DNA of 64,000 bases from NCBI GenBank assembly GCA_903903985.1, contig CAIVAT010000160.1:20219-84218 (forward strand), read 5' to 3'. Below the pieces are notes generated by a model, which saw only the letters and a list, made by a program, of their open reading frames with translations, did no database searches and was not told where the DNA came from. Position 1 is the first letter of the stretch; every line of letters starts with the position of its first letter. This DNA comes from an uncultured Bacteroidales bacterium (lineage in GTDB: Bacteria > Bacteroidota > Bacteroidia > Bacteroidales > FEN-979). The translations under genes were made by a program, and so were the position numbers. Shown one piece after another: positions 13,694-22,968 of this stretch.

Positions 13694-16600
13694 ATGCAAC
13701 TGACCCTGTTATCCCCCCGAAAATCCCTCAACAAAGCCTACCTCAAGGTAAAACCGTCGCGCAGTGAGATTGAGCTTTTCAAGATAAACCTTATTAAAAT
13801 GCTTGATGGTTTGGATGAATCCGAATCGGAAGAGCATGTCAAAAACGACTTGAGCGATTTTCTCAAAAATACGTTCTTTCAGAAATGCTATATCAACACA
13901 AAAGGCCGCAATGACCTTGTGATTCATAATGGCCCCGATGCAAAAAGTTTAGCCGGTGTGTTGATCGAAGCCAAGAAGCCTTCGAATAAAACCGAGATGA
14001 TCCGGACGGATAACCTGAATGCAAAAGCGTTTCAGGAACTTATCTTGTATTATCTGCGCGAACGGATCACCAATCACAACCTGGAGATCAAACATCTCGT
14101 GGCCACAAACATTTATGAATGGTTCGTTTTCGATGCCGGCCTCTTTGAGAAGTTGTTCGCCCAGAATAAAACCCTGGTAAAACAGTTCACCGATTTTGAA
14201 GAAGGCCGGTTATCAGGAAACACAACTGAATTTTTTTACAAGCAAATTGCAGAGCCATTCCTTGCAGGCCTGACTTCCGAAATTTGCTTCACTGCCTTTG
14301 ATTTCCGGGAGTATGAAAAACCCCTGCGAAATGACGACAAAAAAGATGATTCCAAACTCATAGCCCTTTATAAACTGTTGTCACCGGAACATTTACTGAA
14401 ACTTCCTTTTACCAATGACAGCAACAGCCTGGACAAAACATTTTATACGGAATTGCTTCATATCATCGGTTTGACCGAAACAAAGGAAGGCAGTAAAAAA
14501 CTCATCGGCCGGAAAAAGGATGGACAACGTGATCCCGGTTCACTCATTGAGAATGCCATTATCCAGATCGACAGCCTGGATATGATCAGCCGGATTGATA
14601 AACCATCCCGCTTTGGAGAAACGCTTCAGGAAAGACTTTTCAATGTGTCGCTGGAACTGGCGATTACCTGGATCAATCGTATCTTATTCATGAAGCTGCT
14701 CGAAGCCCAGTTGATCAATTACCATAAAAGTGATCCTTCCTATGTGTTCCTTACCACTGAAAAAATCAATGGATATGATTCACTGAATAGCTTATTCTTT
14801 CGGGTACTTGCCAGGAAGAACATGGAACGTGATCCTGCGGTGGCTAAATTATTTGACAAGGTACCTTATCTGAACAGTTCGCTCTTTGAACCGACAGAGC
14901 TGGAGCGCGACACCATTTTTATCAGCAACCTGCAGGATGACTGCCTCGTTCCGATTCACCCGGGAACGGTATTGAAAAATAATACCGGAAAACGGCTATC
15001 CGGGAACATGAATGGTTTGGATTACCTCTTTGCCTTCCTGGATGCCTATGATTTTTCAGGCGAAGGCGCAGAAGAGATCCAGGAAGACAACAAAACGCTG
15101 ATCAACGCTTCGGTTCTTGGTTTGATTTTTGAAAAGATCAACGGTTATAAAGACGGTTCCTTCTTTACCCCTGGATTCATTACCATGTACATGTGCCGCG
15201 AAACAATCCGCCGGGCCGTATGTCAGAAGTTCAATGACCTGAAGGGTTGGGATTGCCAGGATATGGAAAGGTTGTATAATAAAATTGAAGACCGGAAGGA
15301 AGCCAATGAGATTATCAACCAGCTTAAAATTTGTGACCCGGCAGTTGGCTCCGGGCACTTCCTGGTTTCTGCGCTCAATGAGATCATTGCCATCAAAAGC
15401 GAATTGAAAATATTGTCGGACAAGGCTGGAAAAAGACTCAAAGAGTATCACGTCGAGGTTGTGAATGATGAACTAATCGTTACCGACGAAGATGGAGATT
15501 TGTTTGAATATAATCCCACCAATCCGGAGAGCCAACGGATTCAGGAAACGCTATTCCGTGAGAAACAAACCATTATTGAAAATTGTTTGTTTGGTGTTGA
15601 CATCAATCCCAATTCCGTGAAAATATGCCGTTTGAGGCTTTGGATTGAATTGTTAAAGAATGCCTATTACCTCACCCCCCGGCCCCCTCTCCCCGGGGGA
15701 GAGGGGGAGCAGGAACTCGAGACCCTGCCCAACATCGATATCAACATCAAATGCGGTAATTCACTGATTTCACGCTATGCGCTTGATGCGGATATCAAAC
15801 AAGCGTTGAAGAAAAGCAAGTGGAGTATCGATACCTACCGTATTGCCGTCATGTCCTATCGGAATGCCTCCAATAAAGAGGAAAAGCGAACGATGGAGCG
15901 GCTCATCGAATCGATCAAGACCGATTTTGAAACCGAAGTGGCCGCAAATGACAAGCGCCTGGTGCAATTGAAAAAGTTAAATGGTGATCTGTTTAATCTT
16001 ACACAGCAAACATCACTTTTTGAGAGGACTAAGAAAGAATTGGCCGATTGGAACAAGCAAGTTAATGAACAGACCGGCAAGATTAAGAAACTTGAAACCG
16101 AACTCGAAGAGATCAAAAACAACAAGATCTATGAGAATGCTTTTGAATGGCGGTTTGAATTTCCGGAAGTGCTCAATGATGAGGGGGATTTTGTGGGGTT
16201 TGATGTGGTGATTGGGAATCCACCGTATATACCTGGTAAGGATTTGGACGATAATTTTAAATGGCATCTCAAAGATTATTATAAATTCACAATTGGAAAA
16301 TTTGATGTTTATCTTTCATTTATTGAGAAAGGGTTAGAAATACTGACAATAAAGAAAAACTTGTGCTTTATCATTCCAAACACCTTTCTGGTCAATGAAA
16401 ACGCAATTTTATTGAGAGGTAACTTGATAAATAACCAATTATTGAATTTGATAACCGTATTTGACGACACTGTATTTTCTGAAGCATTTGTCGAGAGTAT
16501 TATTTTACAAATTGACAATATTGAAAAACATTCGGTATTGAAACTTCAAGATAGAAATTTCAAGTTTATTAGAAGTATAGGGTTTGATGATCTTAAAGCT

Positions 16601-17326
16601 GTCTCAGATTACAGGATACAAGTTTCCTTATGTTTAGCAGATGATTCCATCCTGTTTAGAGCCAAAACGGCTTCAATAAAACTTGGCGAAATTGTTGATT
16701 TCTGCATAGGAATACAAGTTGGAGGTGAAGGAAACAGTAAAGATTTTAAAACAAAATATATAAGTGAAGAAAAACTTTCTGAGGAATATAAAAAATTCTT
16801 AGATGGTAAGGATTTTGAGCCATATTTGATTTCTTGGCCTAAAAAGTACATCAACTATGGTGATTGGCTTCACAGAAAAAGAGATGATAAGTACTTTTTA
16901 AATCCTAAGTTAATCATTCGGCAAATTGGAGAGACTCCAGTATCTACAATTGATTTCGAGTGTTTTTACACGCTAAATACAATTTATAATGGAATAGTCA
17001 TCAATAGCGATTTCGACATCCGGTATATATTTGCTTTAATTGACTCAAGGTTCATTAAATTTATTTGGAAGAAATTATTTTTCGATGGAAAGGCTTTATT
17101 CCCAAAAATTAAAAAAAGTCAACTTAATGAAATCCCAATTGCAAAAGCAACAATGGGGAAGCAAGAACCCATAATTAGGATAGTTGATCAAATATTTTCT
17201 TCTAAAAAAATCGACCCTGCTTTTAAAACCTGCTCCTTGAAAAAAGAGATTGACCAATTGGTCTATGAGTTATATGGCTTGACGGATGAAGAGATAAAGA
17301 TCATAGAAGGAGAGGTAACAGTTTAA
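13694..17326 (+). CDS. Type IIG restriction-modification enzyme (fused nuclease, N6-adenine methyltransferase, specificity domain)
   Basis: 1210 aa, one polypeptide for cleavage, methylation and recognition. N-terminal nuclease: D74 in RNDLVIHNG and E92-A-K94 in GVLIEAKKP, a PD-(D/E)XK core. Methyltransferase motif I is ICDPAVGSGHFLVSALNEI (about 545-563) and motif IV is VIGNPPYIPG (about 839), the NPPY type that makes N6-methyladenine. Residues about 730-830 form a coiled-coil-like linker. The C-terminal TaqI-type target-recognition part contains FLDGKDFEPYLISWPKKYI, PKLIIRQIGE and KKSQLNEIPI. Length agrees with Eco57I/BREX-independent IIG enzymes. An in-frame palindromic insertion encodes LTPRPPLPGGEGE at about 660-672. 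The AT-rich 3' third differs in composition from the 5' part, common for recombining specificity domains. The site recognised is unknown. Confidence 0.9.
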   Translation: MQLTLLSPRKSLNKAYLKVKPSRSEIELFKINLIKMLDGLDESESEEHVKNDLSDFLKNTFFQKCYINTKGRNDLVIHNGPDAKSLAGVLIEAKKPSNKTEMIRTDNLNAKAFQELILYYLRERITNHNLEIKHLVATNIYEWFVFDAGLFEKLFAQNKTLVKQFTDFEEGRLSGNTTEFFYKQIAEPFLAGLTSEICFTAFDFREYEKPLRNDDKKDDSKLIALYKLLSPEHLLKLPFTNDSNSLDKTFYTELLHIIGLTETKEGSKKLIGRKKDGQRDPGSLIENAIIQIDSLDMISRIDKPSRFGETLQERLFNVSLELAITWINRILFMKLLEAQLINYHKSDPSYVFLTTEKINGYDSLNSLFFRVLARKNMERDPAVAKLFDKVPYLNSSLFEPTELERDTIFISNLQDDCLVPIHPGTVLKNNTGKRLSGNMNGLDYLFAFLDAYDFSGEGAEEIQEDNKTLINASVLGLIFEKINGYKDGSFFTPGFITMYMCRETIRRAVCQKFNDLKGWDCQDMERLYNKIEDRKEANEIINQLKICDPAVGSGHFLVSALNEIIAIKSELKILSDKAGKRLKEYHVEVVNDELIVTDEDGDLFEYNPTNPESQRIQETLFREKQTIIENCLFGVDINPNSVKICRLRLWIELLKNAYYLTPRPPLPGGEGEQELETLPNIDINIKCGNSLISRYALDADIKQALKKSKWSIDTYRIAVMSYRNASNKEEKRTMERLIESIKTDFETEVAANDKRLVQLKKLNGDLFNLTQQTSLFERTKKELADWNKQVNEQTGKIKKLETELEEIKNNKIYENAFEWRFEFPEVLNDEGDFVGFDVVIGNPPYIPGKDLDDNFKWHLKDYYKFTIGKFDVYLSFIEKGLEILTIKKNLCFIIPNTFLVNENAILLRGNLINNQLLNLITVFDDTVFSEAFVESIILQIDNIEKHSVLKLQDRNFKFIRSIGFDDLKAVSDYRIQVSLCLADDSILFRAKTASIKLGEIVDFCIGIQVGGEGNSKDFKTKYISEEKLSEEYKKFLDGKDFEPYLISWPKKYINYGDWLHRKRDDKYFLNPKLIIRQIGETPVSTIDFECFYTLNTIYNGIVINSDFDIRYIFALIDSRFIKFIWKKLFFDGKALFPKIKKSQLNEIPIAKATMGKQEPIIRIVDQIFSSKKIDPAFKTCSLKKEIDQLVYELYGLTDEEIKIIEGEVTV
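15671..15710. repeat. G/C-rich palindromic element inside the RM gene
   Basis: A near-perfect hairpin: CCCCCTCTCCCC pairs with GGGGAGAGGGGG. It is translated in frame as LTPRPPLPGGEGE, between conserved methyltransferase segments. It is similar in sequence to the elements at 47116, 52532, 54774 and 61873. Confidence 0.8.
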
Positions 17327-17358
17327 TTTTCAAATAGACAAAGATCAGAGAACCAAAT

Positions 17359-18231
17359 ATGGACAACGGCGAAATAATCCTCTATCAGAGCTCCCAGGGC
17401 AATATGCAGATTGAGGTCAGGTTACAGGATGAAACGGTCTGGCTTTCCCAAAGGCAGATAGCCGAATTATTCCAAACGACGCCTCAAAATATTACACTTC
17501 ACCTGAAGAACATTTATGCCGAAGGTGAATTACAGGAGGATGCAACTTGTAAGGATTTCTTACAAGTTCAAAAAGAGGGTCGCAGGAATGTTCAGCGGTC
17601 TTTAACCTGTTATAATCTCGATGTCGTAATTTCCATCGGGTATCGGGTAAAATCAACGATTGCAACCAGGTTCCGGATTTGGGCCACCCAACGCCTGAAA
17701 GAATACCTCATCAAGGGATTTGTGCTGGATGATGAACGGCTCAAACTTGCCAGAAACAATTATTTCGATGAACTGCTTTCCAGGATCCGTGACATCCGGA
17801 GTTCCGAAAAAGTATTTTACCGGAAGGTGTGCGAGATTTACGCCACCAGCGCCGATTACGAACCTTCGCAGCAAAAGACATTGGATTTCTTTGCCTCGGT
17901 GCAAAACAAATTCCATTGGGCGGTGACCGGAAAAACCGCTGCAGAGATTCTGACCGACAGGGCAGATGCGACAAAACCCAACATGGGTTTGACCAATTGG
18001 TCGGGCGAAACGATCAAAAAGCAGGATTACATTAACAACCTTTTTCAATATTATTTATTTTTTAAAGATGTCCCTTACAAAACAGTTTTCATTTTGCAGA
18101 TTATATCAGATATTTCGTGGTTTAAGAGGATTGATCCCGGATTCCATTTCTATTTGGGAAGTGATCCCTATTATTTTCGGTATCCCGATGAACAACTTTT
18201 GTCGAAGGGGAATGTCTTTTCAAATTTTTAA
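17359..18231 (+). pseudogene. RhuM-family protein, C-terminus replaced or truncated
   Basis: The first about 220 residues match the RhuM (virulence/Fic-associated DNA-binding-like) family: GEIILYQSSQGNMQIEVRLQ, ETVWLSQRQIAELFQTTPQN, SIGYRVKSTIATRFRIWATQ, LKEYLIKGFVLDDERL, FFASVQNKFHWAVTGKTAAE and GLTNWSGETIKKQD. Full-length members continue for about 100 more residues (KNYL..EEL, a helical part), but after about 18020 the frame turns into unrelated, aromatic-rich sequence (NLFQYYLFFKDVPYKTV) until the stop at 18231. So the gene looks truncated by deletion or rearrangement, and the 3' 200 bp may be non-coding DNA read through. It follows the RM gene by 32 bp; RhuM genes are often found beside restriction systems. 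Function of the family is not settled. Confidence 0.7.
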
Positions 18232-18237
18232 CAGCAC

Positions 18238-19422
18238 ATGCGCCGAAACAGTTTCAGGTTTCCCGTCACCACCCTTGCCGGCAGTTCGCTTAAGAACATC
18301 AATGCCTTACATTACATTCACTATGTTGAGCCGAAGTACCGATGGAAGTTCATTCTGTCCTGTGCTGCCGCAGGGATCCTGGAACCCTTCACTCAGGCTG
18401 AACGAATCCTATGGCACAAGCGCATCCGGGATCACCGGTTAAAAAACCCTCCGGTATTCATCATCGGTTTCTGGCGCAGCGGTACCACCCTGCTGCACAA
18501 CCTCTTGTGCCAGGATCCTGAAGCAGCTTATACCACGACATTCCAGACTGTTTTCCCGAACCTGCTCCTTACCCAATCGTGGTGGCTGAAACCATTGATC
18601 AATCACCTTCTTCCTGCCCAAAGGCCTTACGACAACGTAAGCATGGATATGGATTTCCCACAGGAGGAGGATTTCGGATTGATGAACATTCAGCCATCCA
18701 CCATCTATAAATTTTTCTTGTTTCCTGCCGAGTTTGACCAGATCATCGACCGGGAATTATATACCGGGAATCTTTCACCTCATTTAATAGCCCAATGGCA
18801 AGAAGCCTATCGCGGAATGATTGCGAAAGCTGTTTTCAATACCGGCGGCACCAGGTATATCGGGAAAAACCCATGCCACCTCACAAGGATAGGCGTGCTC
18901 AAAGAGATGTTTCCCGAATCAAAGTTCATATTCATTCACCGGCATCCATACAAAGTCATCGAATCGCTTTACCACTTCATTTTCTCGATATTCCCTGGAG
19001 TTCAACTGCAGGATGTACCTGTTGACTTTTCGCGCAGAAAAGTGTTAACCCTTTATAAGAAGGCCATGGATGCATACTTTCGTGATCGTGGCCAGATCCC
19101 GTCATCCAATCTTATTGAATTGAAGATGGATGATTTTGTCAGAGATATTCCCGGGAATCTGAAAGAGATCTATGATAAATTCGGGTTGGGTGACTTTAAT
19201 AAGGTATCATCAAGGTTCAACCAATATCTGGAAAAAAATCCTGCTCCTGAGCATAAACCCAATCCCCCGGTACCGGAGACGATCGGCCTGGTGGATCAAT
19301 ATGCTTCAGGCATCATGCAGAAATTAGGATACACCGGAAATGCAGCTGTGGTTTTAGCATCACCGAACCCTGACAAATTATTTCAATTTGTTTCAGGTAA
19401 AAAACTACAAAAGGTTTTATAA
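18238..19422 (+). CDS. Sulfotransferase family protein
   Basis: 394 aa. PAPS-dependent sulfotransferase fold: the 5'-phosphosulfate loop is FIIGFWRSGTTLLHNLL (R80, S81, G82, T83, T84), and the 3'-phosphate-binding region is near KFIFIHRHPYKVIESLY (R, H and S at the expected places). Conserved YIGKNPCHLTRIGVLKEMFP precedes it. No transmembrane segment; cytoplasmic. The start ATG 18238 is 6 bp after the RhuM-frame stop. The acceptor (a glycan, lipid or small molecule) is unknown; the sulfate would have to come from a PAPS-forming pathway not seen here. Confidence 0.88.
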   Translation: MRRNSFRFPVTTLAGSSLKNINALHYIHYVEPKYRWKFILSCAAAGILEPFTQAERILWHKRIRDHRLKNPPVFIIGFWRSGTTLLHNLLCQDPEAAYTTTFQTVFPNLLLTQSWWLKPLINHLLPAQRPYDNVSMDMDFPQEEDFGLMNIQPSTIYKFFLFPAEFDQIIDRELYTGNLSPHLIAQWQEAYRGMIAKAVFNTGGTRYIGKNPCHLTRIGVLKEMFPESKFIFIHRHPYKVIESLYHFIFSIFPGVQLQDVPVDFSRRKVLTLYKKAMDAYFRDRGQIPSSNLIELKMDDFVRDIPGNLKEIYDKFGLGDFNKVSSRFNQYLEKNPAPEHKPNPPVPETIGLVDQYASGIMQKLGYTGNAAVVLASPNPDKLFQFVSGKKLQKVL

Positions 19423-19465
19423 ACATGATTGCATTAAAACTATTTTGACACTTAAAAATGACAGG

Positions 19466-20947
19466 ATGAGAAACAGGAGGATAGTAGTGGCTTTCATTAC
19501 GATTTGTTTACCGTTAACAATGTGGGCACAGAACAAAGATGGCTCCATCCATGTTCCGGATACACTGGCTGCCGCCTATGTTAAAATTACCGGTGTTGAA
19601 ATCACAGGCAATAAACTGACCAAACCGCAAATCCTTGTGCGAGAACTGGATTTCAAAATCGGTGACAGCCTGGCGACTTTTCAGAAGGGGAATAAGGTCA
19701 ATTTCAACGACCGGAATTTTTACCCGGGCGATTCAAGCGAGTTGTGCCTGCGGATGAATTACAGTCGCGAAAATCTGATCAACGCCAAACTTTTTTTAAC
19801 GGTCGACCTTTCATTAAAATGCATCAGAAACAACGAATACACGCTGGTGATCGACGTGGTGGAGCGACACTACTGGTGGTTATTTCCTATCCCCAAACTC
19901 AATGCCCCGAATTTCAACGAATGGATCCGGGACATTGACTGGTCCTACCTGAGCATGGGGCTGTTTTTTAGTCATAACAACCTGTTCGGGCTCAATCACC
20001 AGACCTCGGTCATTGCCCTGGCCGGGAAAACCTGGGCCATCGCAGTGGGGTACAAGATCCCCTGGGTCGGAAAGGGAAAAAAGGTTGGCCTCACAATGAC
20101 TGCTGGTTACACCAACATGTATTATGTTGAATATGCCTCGGTCGAAAATAAACGGCAGATGCTTTATGCTCCCAATTGTTCCCAGGTGGCCAAACTCGGG
20201 GCAAAACTCACCCTGCGGCCAGGCTTGTACAATTATGGAACAATAAAACTTACCGGCGAATATATCAAGGTCTCCGATTCCGTGATTAAACTCGACTCCA
20301 ATTACCTGGCTGGAAATAAAAAAAAGAACGTATCTCTCAGTCTTTATGCCGATTACTATTACGACTCCCGCAACAGCCATTCCTACCCTTTGAAAGGGAA
20401 CATGCTCCGGGTCTTTGTCAATAAGGTCGGACTGGGGCTCGTTTCAAAAGATGTTGACCTGTTCTATTACGGCGTCGATTTCCACTTTTATCAAACCGTT
20501 GGCCGGAAATGGTATGTGGCAGAAATGTTCAAGGCAGAAAATGCATCCGGTGAAAACGCCCCCTACTATTACCAGCTTAACATGACCGACGGGAAAGATT
20601 TCATCCGTGGGTTTGACCTCTACACACTGAAGGGCGACCAGATGTATTTTACAAGGAACAACATTAAATTCGAATTGATCAAGCCAAGCATTAAAAAAGT
20701 TAAGGAGGGGCAGGAAAAAAACAAGTTCAAGGCGCTTCAATATGCCTTTTACCTGAATGCCTTTGCCGACGCCGGATACGTAGTTAATAAATTTACCGGG
20801 GTCAATCCTTACAACAACAAGTTTCTCTTCAGCTGGGGCCTGGGAATTGACTTTGTTACCTATTACGACCTGGTGGTCCGGTTTGAATATGCCTTTACTT
20901 CGATCCATACGAATGGATTCTTTTTTGGATTCGGCATGCCGATATAA
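19466..20947 (+). CDS. BamA/Omp85-superfamily outer-membrane protein
   Basis: 493 aa from ATG 19466 (MRNRRIVVAFITICLPLTMWA as signal peptide). After it comes one POTRA-like domain (about 30-130: VKITGVEITGNKLTKPQILV, RELDFKIGDSL, VVERHYWWLFPIP) and then a 16-strand-like barrel with alternating hydrophobic residues. The barrel includes the surface-antigen segment FADAGYV in its second half and ends FFFGFGMPI. Shorter than BamA (about 800 aa) with fewer POTRA domains, so more like a TamA/ShlB-type accessory. It is followed by a related barrel gene after 50 bp. Likely inserts or secretes an outer-membrane component; substrate unknown. Confidence 0.85.
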   Translation: MRNRRIVVAFITICLPLTMWAQNKDGSIHVPDTLAAAYVKITGVEITGNKLTKPQILVRELDFKIGDSLATFQKGNKVNFNDRNFYPGDSSELCLRMNYSRENLINAKLFLTVDLSLKCIRNNEYTLVIDVVERHYWWLFPIPKLNAPNFNEWIRDIDWSYLSMGLFFSHNNLFGLNHQTSVIALAGKTWAIAVGYKIPWVGKGKKVGLTMTAGYTNMYYVEYASVENKRQMLYAPNCSQVAKLGAKLTLRPGLYNYGTIKLTGEYIKVSDSVIKLDSNYLAGNKKKNVSLSLYADYYYDSRNSHSYPLKGNMLRVFVNKVGLGLVSKDVDLFYYGVDFHFYQTVGRKWYVAEMFKAENASGENAPYYYQLNMTDGKDFIRGFDLYTLKGDQMYFTRNNIKFELIKPSIKKVKEGQEKNKFKALQYAFYLNAFADAGYVVNKFTGVNPYNNKFLFSWGLGIDFVTYYDLVVRFEYAFTSIHTNGFFFGFGMPI

Positions 20948-20997
20948 AAGGATTTGAAGATTAAGTGCATTGTTTAATTTTTTCTCAAAAACAACAC

Positions 20998-22320
20998 ATG
21001 AAAAAAAATTTTCTCGTATTTCTGTCGCTTATATTATTCCTGGTTGCAGCAGGCGGATTGCATGCTCAGAAGGATGATTCTTTGGACAAGACTGTCGCAG
21101 CCAGTTCCGATACCCTAAATGCGAAACCTGACAAGGATTGTCAGCAAAAAGCCATCGGCGACCTGTTCAGGAAGAAAGAGAAAGCGCCTAAATCGCCAAA
21201 AAAATTCATGGCACTGGTGTTGCCGAATATCAGTTCCAATCCCTCCAACGGGTTTTTGCTTGGTGTTGGAGGTACTTTTGGATGGTACATGGGCCCGAGA
21301 GAAAATACCCGCGTCTCCTCTGCCCCTTTCACCGTGGCCGTTACCTCAAAAAAACAGCTCATCACTTTTGTAAAATCGAATATCTAACCAAAGGAGAACA
21401 AATTTTTCCTGCAGGGCGAATGGAGATTTTACATTTACAGTCAGCCAACGTATGGATTGGGCACAAATGCCCCTGAGACAGGCAACGTTCCAAACGAGAT
21501 TCACTGGTCGGGTGAGGGTGGATCAAAGGATTCATTATCATTCCCGATGAAGTTCAATTATGTGAAATTCAGCGAGATTGTCAACATGAAAATCAAGGAG
21601 AATTTTTACGCCGGTATCGGGTATCATTTTGATGACTATTATTCCGTAAACGATGAAAAACTCAACCTGGATACCATACCAAGATTGGTAACACCTCATT
21701 CTGTTTATTCAGATACCAACAATTATAGCAGAGTGCATTACGTTTTATCGGGATTGAGCGCAAATGTCGTATACGACAGCCGCGACAACCAGGCCAATCC
21801 CTATAAAGGCATTTACGCCAACATCAATTACCGGTATAACTTCAAGTTCCTGGGAAGCGACCAGGATGCATCGGAGCTCTGGGTGGAATTCAGGACCTAC
21901 GTTGGACTTTCGAAAAAGAAACCCAGAAACCTGGTCGCTTTCTGGGCATTTGGCGATTTTAACCTCACGGGCGATCTTCCCTATATGACGCTGCCTACCA
22001 TTGGCGGGGATCAACGTGCACGGTCCGGCAGGGGGTATGTCAATGGCCGGTTTCGCGGTAAAGACCTGGTTTATGATGAGGTCGAATGGCGTTTCCCAAT
22101 CTGCCCCTGTTCAAACATCATCGGGGGAGTGGTTTTTGTGAATGCAACAACTACGGATAATCCTGCCAGGAACGTTGCCCTGTTTCAGTATGTTCAGCCA
22201 GCCGTCGGCTTCGGTATCCGGGTGATGGTCAATAAATATTTCAGGACGAACATCAACCTCGATTTTGCCATCGGCCACCAATCGCAGGGGTTCTATTTTT
22301 CGGGGCAGGAGACTTTTTGA
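20998..22320 (+). pseudogene. Surface-antigen (BamA C-terminal-like) barrel protein, interrupted by an in-frame stop
   Basis: Two open stretches lie in the same frame: 20998-21387 and about 21388-22320, separated only by a TAA at 21385-21387. Both halves belong together: the first has a signal peptide (MKKNFLVFLSLILFLVAAGG) and the start of a barrel (MALVLPNISSNPSNGFLLGV); after the stop the frame continues with KENKFFLQGEWRFYIYSQP. It goes on to barrel segments YAGIGYHFDDYYSVNDE, ANVVYDSRDNQANPYKG and ends with FYFSGQETF. A single base change (for example TAC or TAT to TAA) explains it; a sequencing error is equally possible. The second half could restart at ATG 21457 but would lack a signal peptide. 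The fused product would be about 440 aa. Confidence 0.75.
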
Positions 22321-22721
22321 GCTGTCAAAACCCTTACGAAGGCCAAAGGCAGTGGATGTGGAACACTTAAGACCGGGTTAGAGAAATGGATTCAATCGAT
22401 GGCAAGTTTGGACAATCAACGACAGCATACGGGTTAAACCGGATCAAGACATGCGAGGGCGGGACACAACAGATGAAAAGCGACCGCAACTGACTGGAAT
22501 TCTATATCAACTGTTTCTGCAGTCGCTTATGTTACATTATTCTCAAATGATCCAGATGAATCAGGTAAACATTATTCATTAACAGCCCAGAGGCAGACAA
22601 ATGCTACAATTGCATCTCGTTACTTGCTTGAACAGGATCATCAATAATGGGATTTCAAATTCAAAAATAACCACCTGAAAAAAATAATTCCCGGGCCGTT
22701 TGTTATGCAAATTGTTTGCAC
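22321..22721. other. Gene-free stretch with possible eroded coding remnants
   Basis: No intact gene. Two short open stretches look protein-like rather than random. Directly after the stop at 22320 the same frame continues for 38 codons (AVKTLTKAKGSGCGT...). Around 22477-22647 a plus-strand frame reads TATDWNSISTVSAVAYVTLF followed by SNDPDESGKHYSLTAQRQT and stops at a TAA. Both could be relics of an older gene. No family recognised. Confidence 0.35.
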
Positions 22722-22760
22722 AAAAAAAGGGTTTCAGATGTTGGACCTTCTGAAACCCTT
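22722..22760 (-). terminator. Rho-independent terminator after tRNA-Lys
   Basis: On the minus strand AAGGGTTTCAGA pairs with TCTGAAACCCTT around a 10-nt loop, followed by a run of T. It lies 10 bp downstream of the tRNA. Confidence 0.85.
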
Positions 22761-22770
22761 GCTACTGCTG

Positions 22771-22843
22771 TCTCCTCGCCAGGATTCGAACCTGGGACCC
22801 ATTGATTAAGAGTCAATTGCTCTACCAACTGAGCTACGAAGAG
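22771..22843 (-). tRNA. tRNA-Lys (anticodon CTT)
   Basis: Minus-strand cloverleaf: acceptor CTCTTCG pairs with CGAGGAG (one G-T), D-arm AGCTCAGTTGGTAGAGCA, anticodon stem ATTGA/TCAAT with loop CTCTTAA (anticodon CTT), and T-arm CCAGGTTCGAATCCTGG. The discriminator base is A. The CCA end is not encoded. A terminator follows directly, so it is a single-gene unit. Confidence 0.95.
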
Positions 22844-22968
22844 AATACGAAGGTGCAAAGGTACGGATTCCTGGAAAAATAGCAAGATAAAAAAGGAAAT
22901 ATTTAGTACCTTCGCTGCTGGCAGGCAGTTTTCGCGCGTTCGCCGTATCGCTGTTTCACTCATTCACC

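Noticed and set aside
13694..18231. A complete defence island (RM plus further systems)
   Set aside because: Only the type IIG enzyme and a truncated RhuM-type gene are present; the next genes (sulfotransferase, outer-membrane proteins) are not defence genes.
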